From the NCBI RefSeq assembly GCF_907164915.1, contig NC_061862.1, positions 9,163,505 to 9,227,504 on the forward strand: 64,000 nucleotides of DNA, given 5' to 3'. Below the pieces are notes generated by a model. The model was not told where the DNA came from. It ran no database searches and saw only the letters and a list, made by a program, of their open reading frames with translations. The stretch is from Impatiens glandulifera (lineage: Eukaryota; Streptophyta; Magnoliopsida; Ericales; Balsaminaceae). Position numbers and translations under genes: made by a program. Position 1 is the stretch's first letter, and each line of letters starts with the position of its first letter. This document shows, one piece after another, positions 23,892-34,852 of the stretch.

Positions 23892-26738
23892 TCAATCTAA
23901 AGGCTCATATTGTTGAGATGATGGCTCGTGCTGTTGAGAAGATGAGTCATGATGCTTAGATGATGATGCTTTTGCAGTAGATGGAGCAGGCATGACTGCT
24001 TTGCATGTGGCCCTATTATGTCCTAGTCCACCACATGAGGTGCATCGTCTCGGAGCCTTACGTACCTCACCTTGAGATGACCTACGCTTTGTTTGTGGAC
24101 GCCCTTTCTTAACCTTCACAGGTGGTTTTAGACATACGCGTTCCTTGATCATTTCTGGAATATCCCAATCGTCTTCATCACCAGCAGGGTAACATGTCTC
24201 CGCATATGCATTCATCCAAGATTCAGTTGTGTAATATCTGTAAGAATGGAAAATAAAACGATTAAACAATTGGTTAAATAGATTGAACATGTGAGCTGAA
24301 TAATACCTTGAACAAAAGTCATAACAAACCAAATTGCGGTGACGGGCAGCAGCCATTGCATGAGTACAAGGAAGACCAGAAACTTCAAATACCCTACAAG
24401 TGCAGTTCATGTCTTTCAAATTGACTTTAAAATGAGACTGATTGTCATGCACATAAAACTCGAATCGGTTAAGCGATGATACTGTATAGAATCTAGCCTT
24501 CTCGAATCCCTCACGTAACCACTTTTCATATGTTGGAGATAACACTTCTCGGTGGTTGGACGCTCTTTCTTTTCTCTCATTAAACCAACCTTGTATTGTC
24601 AATCTTAAATACTCGGCCATTGAGGAAATGGGGTACTTTCTGGCTTCCCTGCTCTGACTATTAAAACTCTCAGCATAATTGCTTGTTAGTTGATTGTATC
24701 GCTTACCGGGGAAAAATGCTCTACTCCATCTTTGAAATCCAATTTCTTCCAAATAGGCAGCAATCCTATTATCTTTAACCCTTATCTTGTCAAAAAAACG
24801 ATTGAATTCGTGGACGGTGTACGCACGAGAAGCCATATCAAACTCCATATGACAATTATCAGTTTTGAATTTCGCGTTGATATTCATCTTTATGTGATAT
24901 GTGCACGCACCGTGGTATGCTTCTGGAAAAACAGCACATAAGGCATTGGCGATGCTTGGGTGTCTATCGGATACGAAGACGAGATCATCAACTAATCCAA
25001 TTGCTTCTCTCAATTTTTGCATAAAATAAGTCCAAGAGTTATTATTCTCTGAATCAACAACTCCGAATGCGACAGGATATAATTGTTCATTAGCATCTAA
25101 TGCAATAGCCACCAATAGTTGACCTCCCACCTTGTGCTTAAGAAAACTGGCATCAACACACAATACGGGACGACAAAATGCTTTGAAACCCCTAATAGAG
25201 AGGCCTAGGGACATGAACATATACTTGAAGTGCCCGACCTCGTCTGTTTGGATGTCTGTTATGGTACCAGGATTATGCTTCTCCAACATGTATAAGTATG
25301 AGGGTAATTTTTCATATGAATCCTCAACCGTTCCTCGCACCGCCACTAATGCCATTTCCCTAGCCCTCCAAGCCTTATTATAAGTCAAATTTACCCCATA
25401 AGTTGCCTGCATGTCTTCAATTATTTTCTTAGGCAAGTGATTATGGTGATGGTCCATATACTTACTCTTCACGCACTGCCCAATAACCCATGCTGGTGTT
25501 TGCATTTTTTTCTCTGGCCTAGATAGAACTGAGCATGAGTGTTGTTGGTCGAATTTCCGGATCTCAAACATCTCAGATAATTTACCTTTCACGGCACGCA
25601 ATCTCCACTTGCATTTCTCATCCAAACATTTCACATACCAAAGATGTTTTCTTGACTTCTCCACCTTGAATTCAAAATGATTAGCCATCGCATATTTATA
25701 TAGCATCAGTTGTAGTTCTTTTTTATTTTCAAACAAGGCACCGACTTCCAATACAGTTTCAGTAGTTAACGCCAACGCAAATGAGGGGTCTGTCGGTGAT
25801 ATGTCTGTCGGTGATATGTCTGTCGGTGATATGTCTGTCGGTGATATGTCTGTCGGTGATATGTCTGTCGATGGTGTACCAAATGATGATCTTCTTGCAC
25901 TACATGGTATACCCAATGATGATCTTCTTGCACTAGTAGGTGTACCCGTTGATGCTCTTCTCGCACTATGTGGTGTAGGTATCGATGCATGCAAGTCCTG
26001 AGTAAGTGGGATGTGAGGCAAAGAGTTATCTCCGGCTTCATTACTTTCAACAAAGACCTCCGAGGGTAAAGCTTCTGGTACAATTTTCTGAGTAAATTGT
26101 GGGAGAATACTTTCTTGAGTTGGGTAGGTAAGTAGTGATATCTTTTCTTTAGTAAATTGTGACTTCTCTACTACAGACACAAACAATGGTGACACAGTTC
26201 TACCCAAAATCAAGCGTGATAAATATATGTTCAGATCCTCATCATCTTCAATAAAAACGGGTTTAGGATTTGTGATATTCGGAATATCATACTTCACTTG
26301 CAGCACTAAATCATAGGTAGATTTCTGCACTTGAAGTCTTTCATGGAGTTTATCAATTAATTCAGCATAACGAGTACTTTGGGGTAAATCCAATGTTTTG
26401 ATTGAAGAGGCATCAAAAAACCATATTCCATTAGCATCAACTTTCCACTCTCCATTATAGAAAACGAAAACTTCGGCTGCAAGAAAAATTGGAAACGGGA
26501 TAATTAATACTGTGAAATGGAAACCCTTCGCGAAACGGGAAGTACTTAGCGAAACGGGAAGTACTTAGCGAAACGGGAAGTACTTAGCGAAACGGGAAGT
26601 ACTTCGCGAAACGGGAAGTATCATCAGATGAAACCCTAAACAACGCAGTGATTCGAAAATGCATAAATGAACAACAATAAACTTGAAATACATAAACTTA
26701 CCAATTGTTACAGTGCTTGTGCTCGTCGTGGAGCTCAT
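23892..26738 (-). CDS. MuDR/MULE-type transposase of E1
   Basis: The exons (26738-26702, 26476-24307, 24237-23892) give 850 residues. The short first exon (MSSTTSTSTVTI) is supported by the same structure in E2. Domains in order: an N-terminal PB1-like region (about 15-110); a Ser/Pro-rich linker with five PTDIS repeats; a MuDR DNA-binding zinc domain (about 258-328, CxxxxCKW ... QQHSC); and a MULE DDE core with Asp about 454 (VLCVDASF), Asp about 516 (FVSDRHPS) and Glu about 615 (NYAESFNS). A SWIM finger (CTCRVFEVSGLPCTHA) and a CCHC knuckle (RRCTSCGGLGHNRATCK) follow. It catalyses cut-and-paste transposition at the TIRs. The last intron (24238-24306) is 69 bp and contains no in-frame stop, so its retention would add 23 residues without breaking the frame. 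Confidence 0.93.
25790..25867 (-). repeat. 15-bp coding minisatellite (PTDIS) in the E1 transposase
   Basis: Five tandem copies of a 15-bp unit are present. E2 has only one or two related copies at the same place, so the tract expanded after the elements split. Confidence 0.93.
26525..26620. repeat. E1 motif array 5, in transposase intron 1
   Basis: Five copies of ACTTAGCGAAACGGGAAGT (19 bp). This is a different variant from the E1 arrays near the DUF1985 gene and is closer to the E2 variants. The homologous E2 intron also carries an array (34950-35099). Confidence 0.95.
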
Positions 26739-26850
26739 TGAGTGCCGCCGTTGAACTCCGTCGCCGGCGAGATTAGAGAGAAGGAGGAGAAAAGCGGAAG
26801 GGAAGAGAGAGAAGAAGAAGAAAAGAAATGAAAAAAAGATGGCCGGATTT

Positions 26851-26862
26851 TATTATATAATA
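26851..26862 (-). promoter_or_regulatory. Probable TATA region of the E1 transposase gene
   Basis: On the minus strand TTATATAATA lies about 115 bp upstream of the ATG and is followed by a pyrimidine-rich leader. In E2 the same leader (TTTTTTTCATTTCTTTTCTT) follows an AATATAA at about 34712. Confidence 0.5.
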
Positions 26863-26890
26863 AGGGTATTCTGGACTTTTCACAGCGTCT

Positions 26891-26928
26891 CACTTCGCGA
26901 AACGCGAAGTCCCTTCGCGTTACGCGAA
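26891..26928 (-). repeat. E1 right subterminal TTCGCG repeat
   Basis: Inverted partner of 18844-18881, just inside the right TIR. Confidence 0.85.
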
Positions 26929-27004
26929 AAGGGTAATTTCGTCCAAAAAAAATTAAGTGGTCACCAGATCAATTTCAATTATCTGGTGACCACGGAGGCA
27001 ATTT

Positions 27005-27038
27005 CCCTTATTTGTAGGGTCATTTCGTCCAATTTCCC
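27005..27038 (-). repeat. MULE E1 right terminal inverted repeat
   Basis: It reads (reversed) GGGAAATTGGACGAAATGAC and is followed by the second TATTTATC at 27039-27046. Confidence 0.93.
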
Positions 27039-27046
27039 TATTTATC

Positions 27047-28770
27047 CTACGTAGTACCTGTGTTCTTGAAAAGATTTTAATAAAATAATTATAATTTTAA
27101 TCGGAAAATAAATATAAATATAGATATTTTATATTATATTATAATTTTAAAATACATCTTTTAAATTTAAAATTAATAATTAAGATCACAAATTTTAAAT
27201 TTTTTTATTTTTTATTATCCATCTAATTCAATTTTTCATTCCTTCGTCCCTTTAATTTGAATTTACATATTCTATCACATCTTATCTTTCAAAAAAATCA
27301 CCATTAACACAATCATTCCTTCAATCCATCAAATTCGCATCCACATATACCACCATCATTATCATTTTACGAATGAAGACGACAAATTAGCAAAAACTTA
27401 GTATAATTGTGCGCATAAATTTTATTTGAGGTTAAGTGTTGCTAATAAAAGAAAAGGCAAAGCAATATGCATTAAAGGAGAGTGTTTTAAGATACAACAT
27501 GGAATTAGGCATCCCAACCTAATGTGGAGAGGTCTACCAACCATTTCAACCACTCAATTTCAAGATGCAGTTAAGGATCAAAGAAAAAAAATTGGGTTAA
27601 AAAAACATGAAATTAATGACAACGGAAATTGAACTAAGAAAAAACATTTATAACATTATGTCATGTGACACGGGCTACAATAATAACCAATTTTAAAACA
27701 TTACATTCTAAACTTAAAAAGTTATTTGCCTCAAAGTGACTCGACATTATCTTTGAACATTTTGCTCCATTCGCAACTCGTCATATTATGACCACCTTCT
27801 ACCATCACATTGTGCATTTGCTTCATCTGACTCATCATTATCGACCAACACCTACCATCACTTTGAACATTATGCACTAACAAACTCATCATTATTGGCC
27901 ACCTTTTACCCTCACTTTGGGTATTTTGCTCAAACTGATTCGTCATTATTGATCACAATATATCCTCATTTTATCATTTGATTCATTTCGAACCACTATT
28001 CCCTTAATCTCTCAAATTCACACCCACGTATACTACAATCATTGTCATTTTAATATTTATAATACCCTTCTAAAATCTCACCATTTAATTTCCTTAATCC
28101 CTCACATTCAAGGTGAAAATCATAATATAAATTGGAGAATGTGAAAACCCTAAAAGAAGTTGGATACGATTCATATTGAAACTATTTTTTATTAAAATTA
28201 ATATCACAACGGTGAGATGTTGTGTTAACATCTTCAAGGGAATAAACCATTATCCGAAAGAAAAAAAATAAGAAAATTAAAACTCGTGAAATATCAATTT
28301 AAAGATAAAATAAAATACCTTTTTTAAAAGCAATGTATGATTTACAATATGTTTGCCACCTCAAGTTGATGGTAAAATAATCAAAATTCAAAGTCAATGA
28401 TAAGAAGGTGATTTATCTAATATAATCGATAACATGAAAGTTAAAAGAAGAACTCACAATCCATAACAAATCGTAGATGGATAGCGCCAAGTACATACAA
28501 AATATACATCGAACAGAAAATGATAAAAGGAGGCGTGTACTGATCATTAGGGTTACATCATGTTAAATACAATACTACTATTTGGCCTTGACCTGCACAA
28601 CAATTTTTAGGGCTTTGTGTTTTCGCACATGAAATGAAATTAAATAAGATAATAATCTGATTTACTAATTATATATTGATTAGTATATTTTCATAATTTA
28701 TTATATATATCATATTACTTAATCATTTATTAATAAAGTGTCACTTAATCTTATTTATTTGAATTTTATT
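27047..28770. repeat. Inverted-duplication arm, part 2 (partner about 59935-61223)
   Basis: This stretch matches 59935-61223 in reverse complement with few differences, except that 28246-28655 is absent from the partner. The reading frames at 27426-27632 and 27731-27946 recur in the partner but match no family I recognise. They may be debris of an older transposon. Confidence 0.85.
28246..28655. other. About 410-bp indel between the duplicated arms, bordered by AATAA
   Basis: AATAA at 28241-28245 and 28651-28655 borders the extra segment, while the partner arm has one AATAA at this point. It is either an insertion with a 5-bp TSD or a microhomology deletion in the partner. I see no LTR or TIR signature. 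Confidence 0.5.
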
Positions 28771-29239
28771 CACTACAACAAAACCTGCTTTTGGTGACAC
28801 ATAATTGTCAACGCATATTAAGCGTGGTAAAAATCTACCAAAAAATAAATAGTTTTGCCCACCTTTAATATCTACTGTCACCTTTATAAATTTTATTTTA
28901 TTTATATTTTTGAAAATCCTTATAAACAAATAAATTATATAACATTTAGTTTTAATATATTTTATGTTTAACAATATAATTCTTTTAACTAATGAAAGAA
29001 AATTATATAATTATTTTTATCTCAAAACATAAATTATTTATATTTTGAGTGAATTAAATATTAATTTATTATTGATATTAAGTTAATTAAATATAATTAT
29101 TTTTTAAAACAAATAAGTGTGAAGTTAAAAAAATGATAATATAAAAGCAAATAAAATAAATTTAAGAATACACAAATTTTGGTTAATTAAATAAATTGGG
29201 GTCAATTATAATAATCAGTTTATATCTTCTTTCGTGCAG

Positions 29240-30557
29240 AATTCAGAGAGAGAAAAGAGTAAAAGGAGATCGGGGCCAAGTGGAGAGATAATCTCTCTTT
29301 GAAGTACCTTTTCACGTTTTGAGATCTCCTAGTTCGTTATCTGAGGATTTGAATCTATCTTCAACGTCTTAAATTTCAACTCTATTTCAATACTTCGAGG
29401 TCGGTAATCGGTTTGTTCGCGAAGACGCTTCATCTCCTCTATCAGGTTAGGGTTTTAACTTTTACAATTGTTTATGATTCATTCTTCTTTCTGTCTTTTA
29501 AGATCCAATTTCAAGTTCGGACTTGGCTCAATTTCTCACCTTTCGACTAGAAATTGTATGGTTTCTTCATATCCTTCAACTTTAACTTTGATTTTTCTAC
29601 CATGTTTGTGGCTTAATCTCGTTGCTGCTCTGTCATACCTTAGTCATATATCTTCCATTTTTTATGTTATTTGTTTCAGTTTTATCATATCTAGTTACGA
29701 TAATAGTGATTTAGTGAGAAAACTCTTTGTTATGGAGTTGTATCATGATTCATGACCTCTTTCAGATTTACTGTTTTTATTGTAGAAACAATTTGAAATT
29801 TTCAGTATGTCTTCACATCTTTTGTCTAGTCAATCACAACCTGAAATTAGATAAAGACCATACAACGCATTTCTTTGAAGCACACACAATTCAATACCCT
29901 TTCCTAACAGTAAGAAACTGAATTGTTAGTAAGGACTTTACTTATTTAACCTGAATATACCATCTTATACAAATATTTTTCTTCAAATTTGTCACAGAAA
30001 TTGGATGATCAACTCTGTCATAGTATATAATTGTTGTTCTTGCTTTAAGTAGAGTTCCTAAATCTTGATATACAAATTCCAGTTGATTGACTAAACTATG
30101 AATGGTTTTATACCTGAATCAAGTTTCCAATTCGATACATACCTTGGATTAGGGTGGGCGTGGATCGTGCTTGTTCGGTTATTTGGCTAAATATCAACCC
30201 ATACCCTATATCAAAGGGCCGGTATGTCAATTTTTTGATATCTGATACTGTAATTTAAATAAAATTTAGAACAAATACACCAACAAAATCTACAAAATTT
30301 CTTCTTCCTTCCCAACATTAATTGGTCAAAATATGACTTGTCTTATATTAATGTATTTTGACTGCAGAGAGTAGTAAAAAGTAAAGATGGAACATGATCA
30401 TAAGATTAGAGTCGAGGCTTCACTGGAAGGTCCCATTTTTTGCATCAACAACTATGGCTTCTTTGGAAGTGCAGCCACCATGAACATGTGTTCAGAATGT
30501 CACAAAAATGAGATATTAAATTCTTTTGTGTTCAGCAGCGACGCATTCATGAAATAA
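29240..30557 (+). pseudogene. Captured A20 zinc-finger (stress-associated protein, SAP) gene fragment
   Basis: A pyrimidine/purine-mixed leader exon (about 29240-29452) ends CTATCAG|GTTAGG. An intron of about 910 bp ends TTTGACTGCAG at 30365, and an ATG at 30387 opens a 56-residue frame: MEHDHK..., then [20 protein letters not shown] and MCSECHKN. This is the A20 finger of plant A20/AN1 SAP proteins, including their typical leader intron. The second zinc-ligand Cys of the usual CINNC is Tyr, and the frame stops before any AN1 finger. The intron frames at 29468-29755 and 29727-29921 are not genes. Confidence 0.8.
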
Positions 30558-31974
30558 GCACAAGTAGAAGCAAAGTAATGTTGTTTGTCGGAACGCTTGT
30601 TAGGTCTATCGTCCATTTACAAACACGCACAAACAAGCCCTAACTCAACAATGGAGACTGGAGTGTGCCACCTCCCGGTTAGAGATCGAGAAGGAGAGGA
30701 GAAATAAGAGAATTTGATCATATGGTGGTTATTGTTGCTGGGGATCTGAACTGCAACATTCAGATCATATCGACTTCTTCATCATCGTCTAATTCTGAGC
30801 TCATTTTCTCCTTCACTGCGGGCGGGTATTATTTATGATTTCTTCTCTATCATGATTAATAATTAATCTCTTACAACTTTTTGCTGTTATATTATCCATT
30901 TGACAACTAATTTATGATTTTATTTCCATTGATGTTTTTATCTGTTCTGAAGTGTAATGTGCTCTTAGTCTTAGTCATTCTCTATGTGAAAATCTATTCA
31001 ACTGGTTACATGTTTCTTCTTCAGCATTTTTGTCTTTCCAATGATGTCTCACTAGTACTCAAATGATGGTCACTTGATTTTAATGTGAAGGCATGGTACA
31101 TACTAATAATTTTCACATACACGAACACAGACATAATATGATTTCAGCGATTAACTTTTAGAGTAACTTTCCTTGGCTGCAATTCACATGCATGTAAGTT
31201 AAATGTTAGAACTATGTTGAAATATTTGATCATTCACCTTCTTTGAATGTTAAAGTTGGAAGTAGTTTAGCACTTCATATTACTCCACCACTGAATCGTG
31301 CATACTTTGTAAAAAGTTGTCTTAACATACAGAAACAGAAAAAAAGACATTTTATTAATCAATGTATATGATCAATTTCAACTTTACAATTTAAAAACTT
31401 ATGTATTTTTAGGTGAATCTATCTCATTTGTGAGGACAACAAGGAGATGCAAAGTTTGGAGGAAGAAGATGAATTGTTTAAATAAAGTCTGGTGAGAATT
31501 TGATCTATAAATTAGTATTATAAATTAGTATTAGTATTTTTCATTTTGTTTAATTCTCTATTGAGCTATAACTTTTCCAATTTAAATTATTGTGCTTGAT
31601 TGGAGTTAGCTATAAAAAAGAGTTCTTGTTGATTATAAGTTTGTTTTGTTGAGACTAAATCATTATTATGTATTAGTTTAATTTATAGAATCAAAACTAT
31701 TTTGATTTATCATTTCTATAAATTAGTTTAGCTACTAAAAGGTTTGACATCGGATTCTCATAGAATGAATCAAAAGTTCCAATACCCATATTATTTAACA
31801 AGAAGAATACATGAAACAATATGACATTGTTATAACTATGTTAATATTTAATCTGACTTTTTGCTGATGGGTGAACCTAATTTGAGCTTGTTCTCATAAT
31901 ATTTTTTGCGCGACATTTTTACTCGTGTAAATATGTGGAAGATTGAAGTGTTTTCTCTTGTATGTGTTAAACAG

Positions 31975-32660
31975 GTATTTCAACCAACATAACATTTCTC
32001 GGAGTATTCCTGACTCATTATCCTTTCTTCAAAGCTTAATCAATATGTGAGTAACATAATTCTATTATTTGTATCCCTGAAATGAAGTCTAATATATAAA
32101 TTATGGACCATCTTAAATCTCATTATGCGGTTAAACAAACACATTTTCTAGATGTTAATAAAATTATTATGCAACTTTTTTGCAATCAACTTGGATCCAA
32201 TAATCTCAGGTTAAATTCAGTGAGTTTGTTTAGAGTTTTTAATAATAGTATGATTGCATATGTTGAAGATGTTTAGTAATGGTCAAACGTTTCTCTACAC
32301 CATGTCTATGTTTAATTTTATTGTGAGATTTTAATAAGAAATGAGATAGATATAATTATATAGGTATAGACCTATAGTATATTTTCTGTAAATGAAGGTA
32401 CATCTAATCATGGTTCAAAATTATTATTTGTTGGTATTTGATATCAAGTTAATGTCTGCCTATTAATTTTGACAAGGTCTTGAGGGATAATGTGGCTCTA
32501 AAGGTGTTCAACTCTTTTGCTTTTATTGTCCCATACTTGTGAAGTGGTTCAAATAGAATTTATAATGTATTGTTGTTCTTATGCATCCTTGTTGACAATA
32601 ATTTCTCAGGAACAATATCAAAAACCTTTAGAATTCTCAAGAACTTGACAAATTTGTTAG
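31975..32660 (+). pseudogene. Captured leucine-rich-repeat receptor gene fragment
   Basis: An exon-like piece after an AACAG acceptor (31975-about 32046) reads NISRSIPDSLSFLQSLINM. A second piece at about 32194 reads SNNL. A third at about 32588-32660 reads DNNFSGTISKTFRILKNLTN. These are consecutive LRR units of the plant type LxxNxxSGxIPxxxxxLxxL, interrupted by intron-like AT-rich DNA. They resemble the extracellular LRRs of receptor-like kinases. No kinase domain is present. Confidence 0.68.
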
Positions 32661-33250
32661 TGTTAATGCTTAAGTTGTGATTATTTATTTTGGAGGTTTT
32701 CGTAAATTCTAGATTTTTAGTATTTTAAAGAGATGATTTATAAATAAATGGGATAGATGGAAGGCAGCCTATCTAGGAAGATACAATTTTGATTGGAAAA
32801 AGCACAAGACTATAAAATTATGTTATTTCTGGTGGTATTTTTTTCTGTTTGGGGTCCTTTCCAAGGAAAAAAACAATGTGAAGGATATTATTTTGTGTCA
32901 AATAATTTTAAAATCTTGTTCACCTTTTATTTATTGATTTGAAACTTAATTGTGAGAGAAGAAATAAGAGATGTAATTTTATTTTTTAAGAATAGTATAT
33001 TTTAACTATTTATTTTCTCAATGTTTATCAACAGGATATATTGCGTTTTCATGTTGTTTACTAGCTAACAATGTATGTTAATGTCAGCGGATTAAGCCTC
33101 CCCAAAAGAGTGTTTAAACTTGGATTCATGACAAATGTGAGTGTAGTTCTTTTCATTATTAATTTCTATAATTTAAATATTATTTATTATTTTTATACAC
33201 CTAATTAACTTCTCAACATGATTTAACAGTGATTGTTGATACTAAACAAG

Positions 33251-33437
33251 ATGATCAGAAACATTTCAAAACATTTCGCAACTGAGCAACGTAGAAGAAG
33301 CAAGATAAATGACAGGTATAACTAACCCTCAATTGGGTTCAGTTAGTAACACTTTGTTTTTACCAAATCAAGTATATCAGAAATGGAGATCATGCAGATT
33401 TAAGAGTTTAAGAGAATTTATCCCAAAAAATGATTAA
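33251..33437 (+). pseudogene. Captured bHLH (BIM-type) DNA-binding domain fragment
   Basis: Exon 33251-33315 reads MIRNISKHFATEQRRRSKIN + DR and ends AG|GTATAA. Exon 33398-33437 (after CATGCAG) reads RFKSLREFIPKND then a stop. This is the basic region and first helix of a bHLH protein, with the His-Glu-Arg E-box contacts (H, E, R in KHFATEQRRR). The sequence is closest to the BES1-interacting BIM group. Helix 2 is missing. Confidence 0.8.
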
Positions 33438-33444
33438 GTTGATG

Positions 33445-33502
33445 CTGTAAAGGATTGACAAGCTGTAAAGGATTGACAAGCTGTAAAGGATTGACAAGCT
33501 GA
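33445..33502 (+). repeat. 18-bp tandem repeat (AAGGATTGACAAGCTGTA)
   Basis: Three to four copies directly follow the bHLH fragment inside the CACTA element. Confidence 0.92.
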
Positions 33503-33779
33503 TGCGGTAAAAGATGGATAATCGGAGAAGTTCTTTTCATCAAGAGATGACTATTATCATCGAGAGATGACTATTTGAAAATATTAATGTATTTTATTTA
33601 AATAATTATAACATGTAAATTAACTAATTAAAGATTTTTATTATCTATGAAATGTTATTGTTTTTATTTAATTTATAAAAAAATTGAAATATTAAAACAT
33701 CTAAAAAAACTGTAGAAACAAAAATAAATAAACAAAATATTAAAAGAATTGATAAAAAAATTAGTTTAAAAAAAATAAT

Positions 33780-33980
33780 ATTTTTGGCGACGTTTGAGCT
33801 ACTTTTACCAACGCTTATAAAAGCGTTGTTAACGTCTCTACCTTTTGGCAACGCTTAAATTAGTAGTACCGACGCTTAAATAAGGGTTGTTAAAACTTAC
33901 GCAAGAATAAGTGTCGGTAATATTTTTGGCGACGCTTTTAAGGGTTGACAGAGATCTTTTTAAGCGTCGCCGTAAGTCTT
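33780..33980. repeat. CACTA subterminal repeats (GCGACGCTT)
   Basis: Several direct and inverted variants of GGCGACGCTTTTAAGGGTTG and AACGCTT lie next to the right end. These are typical of subterminal transposase-binding clusters in CACTA elements. Confidence 0.8.
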
Positions 33981-33996
33981 TTTTGTTATAGTGATT

Positions 33997-34521
33997 GTGA
34001 GTGAAGAATTGATCAGTTTGTTGAGTCAAGTGACTAGTGATATTCATTAATATATATATATAATTATAAATATAAATTGATAATATTATGTTATAATTTG
34101 TTAAAAAAATTTTTTTTTACGACCAATTTCAAAAAACTAAACAAATTAGATAAAAAATAATAATTATTATATTGAGAAGTTAATAGTATTTATTATATAA
34201 ATGAGAGTAATAAAATATTATTCAATTAGTAAAATATTATTCAATTTCTACTTATTTATTTGAAAAGTTAAAAACATTTTTCTAATCTATAATTTATATA
34301 TTAGTTTAGTGAGAATTAGATATTATTTATTTTGAGAGAATGTGAAAATGTTAACTTCATTGAATCAATATAGGTTGAAGTTTATTTTGTGTTAAAAGAA
34401 TAGTAAATTAAGACTGATAAACAAATTAAATTTTAAGAAATCATGATCAGCTAATTCAAGCAAAATCTAAAATAAAACAAAATTAAAGGGAAAAAAATAG
34501 AAATAAGACCCAAAATCACCT
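33997..34521. repeat. Inverted-duplication arm, part 3 (partner about 59415-59922)
   Basis: AT-rich sequence between the CACTA element and MULE E2. It matches the partner arm in reverse complement and contains no gene. Confidence 0.85.
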
Positions 34522-34529
34522 AGATCAAG
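34522..34529. repeat. Target-site duplication of MULE E2, left copy (AGATCAAG)
   Basis: AGATCAAG is repeated at 44032-44039. The empty site in reverse complement at about 59415-59425 reads AGATCATG once, one substitution away. Confidence 0.94.
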
Positions 34530-34579
34530 GGGAAATTTGATCAAATAACCTCAAAGATGAGGTTATTTGATCTGATGGT
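34530..34579 (+). repeat. MULE E2 left terminal inverted repeat
   Basis: It pairs with 43982-44031, about 75-80% matched by eye. A motif-core subterminal pair (34640-34676 and 43885-43922) lies inside. Confidence 0.93.
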
Positions 34580-34639
34580 AAGTTGATAATTTTATTGCGC
34601 TCGTGGTGATTTTATTTTTTTGGACGATTTTGCCCTTGT

Positions 34640-34676
34640 CGCGAAACGCTAAGTGACTTAGCGTTTCGCGAAGTGA
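34640..34676 (+). repeat. E2 left subterminal repeat (GCGAAACGCTAAGTGACTTA)
   Basis: Palindromic: GCGAAACGCTAAGT followed by ACTTAGCGTTTCGC. Inverted partner at 43885-43922. Confidence 0.88.
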
Positions 34677-34852
34677 CGATATGTGAAATGTCCAGATTAC
34701 CCTTACTATTTAATATAACCTCCGTACTTTTTTTTCATTTCTTTTCTTCTCCTTCTCTCTCTTCCCGCTCTTCTCCTCCTTCTCTCTAAACTCCGGCGGC
34801 GGCGGCGAACTCGTCGGAGATCTCGGCGGCGACGGTTTGTTCGAAATCCACT

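Larger units (their letters stand above)
18716..27038. mobile_element. MULE E1: autonomous-looking Mutator-like element with DUF1985-Ulp1 gene
   Basis: The element is 8,323 bp long. Left end GTGAAATTGGACTAAATGAC and right end (reversed) GGGAAATTGGACGAAATGAC form a TIR of about 34 bp. An exact 8-bp TSD flanks it and an empty site exists at about 61224-61250. Two genes run inward from the ends and converge at about 23.4-23.9 kb: a DUF1985-Ulp1 gene (plus) and a MuDR-type transposase (minus). Neither shows a frameshift or stop, so the element may be autonomous. Ulp-carrying MULEs are known in plants (e.g. Kaonashi-type). The arrangement plus short-motif arrays also resembles Arabidopsis VANDAL elements. 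It interrupts DNA immediately upstream of the HugZ-like gene. Confidence 0.95.
28771..33993. mobile_element. CACTA (En/Spm) element carrying fragments of three cellular genes
   Basis: Left end CACTACAACAAAA and right end TTTTTTGTTATAGTG are CACTA termini. The TSD is ATT (28768-28770 and 33994-33996). The inverted copy lacks the element at about 59925. The right subterminal region repeats GGCGACGCTT-type units. Instead of transposase genes it contains an A20 zinc-finger gene start with its leader exon and intron, an LRR gene fragment, and a bHLH fragment, all on the plus strand. It is therefore a non-autonomous, gene-capturing CACTA of 5,223 bp. Confidence 0.88.

Noticed and set aside
27426..27946. 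Two short frames conserved in both duplicated arms
   Set aside because: Conservation follows from the recent duplication, and I see no domain, splice support or family.
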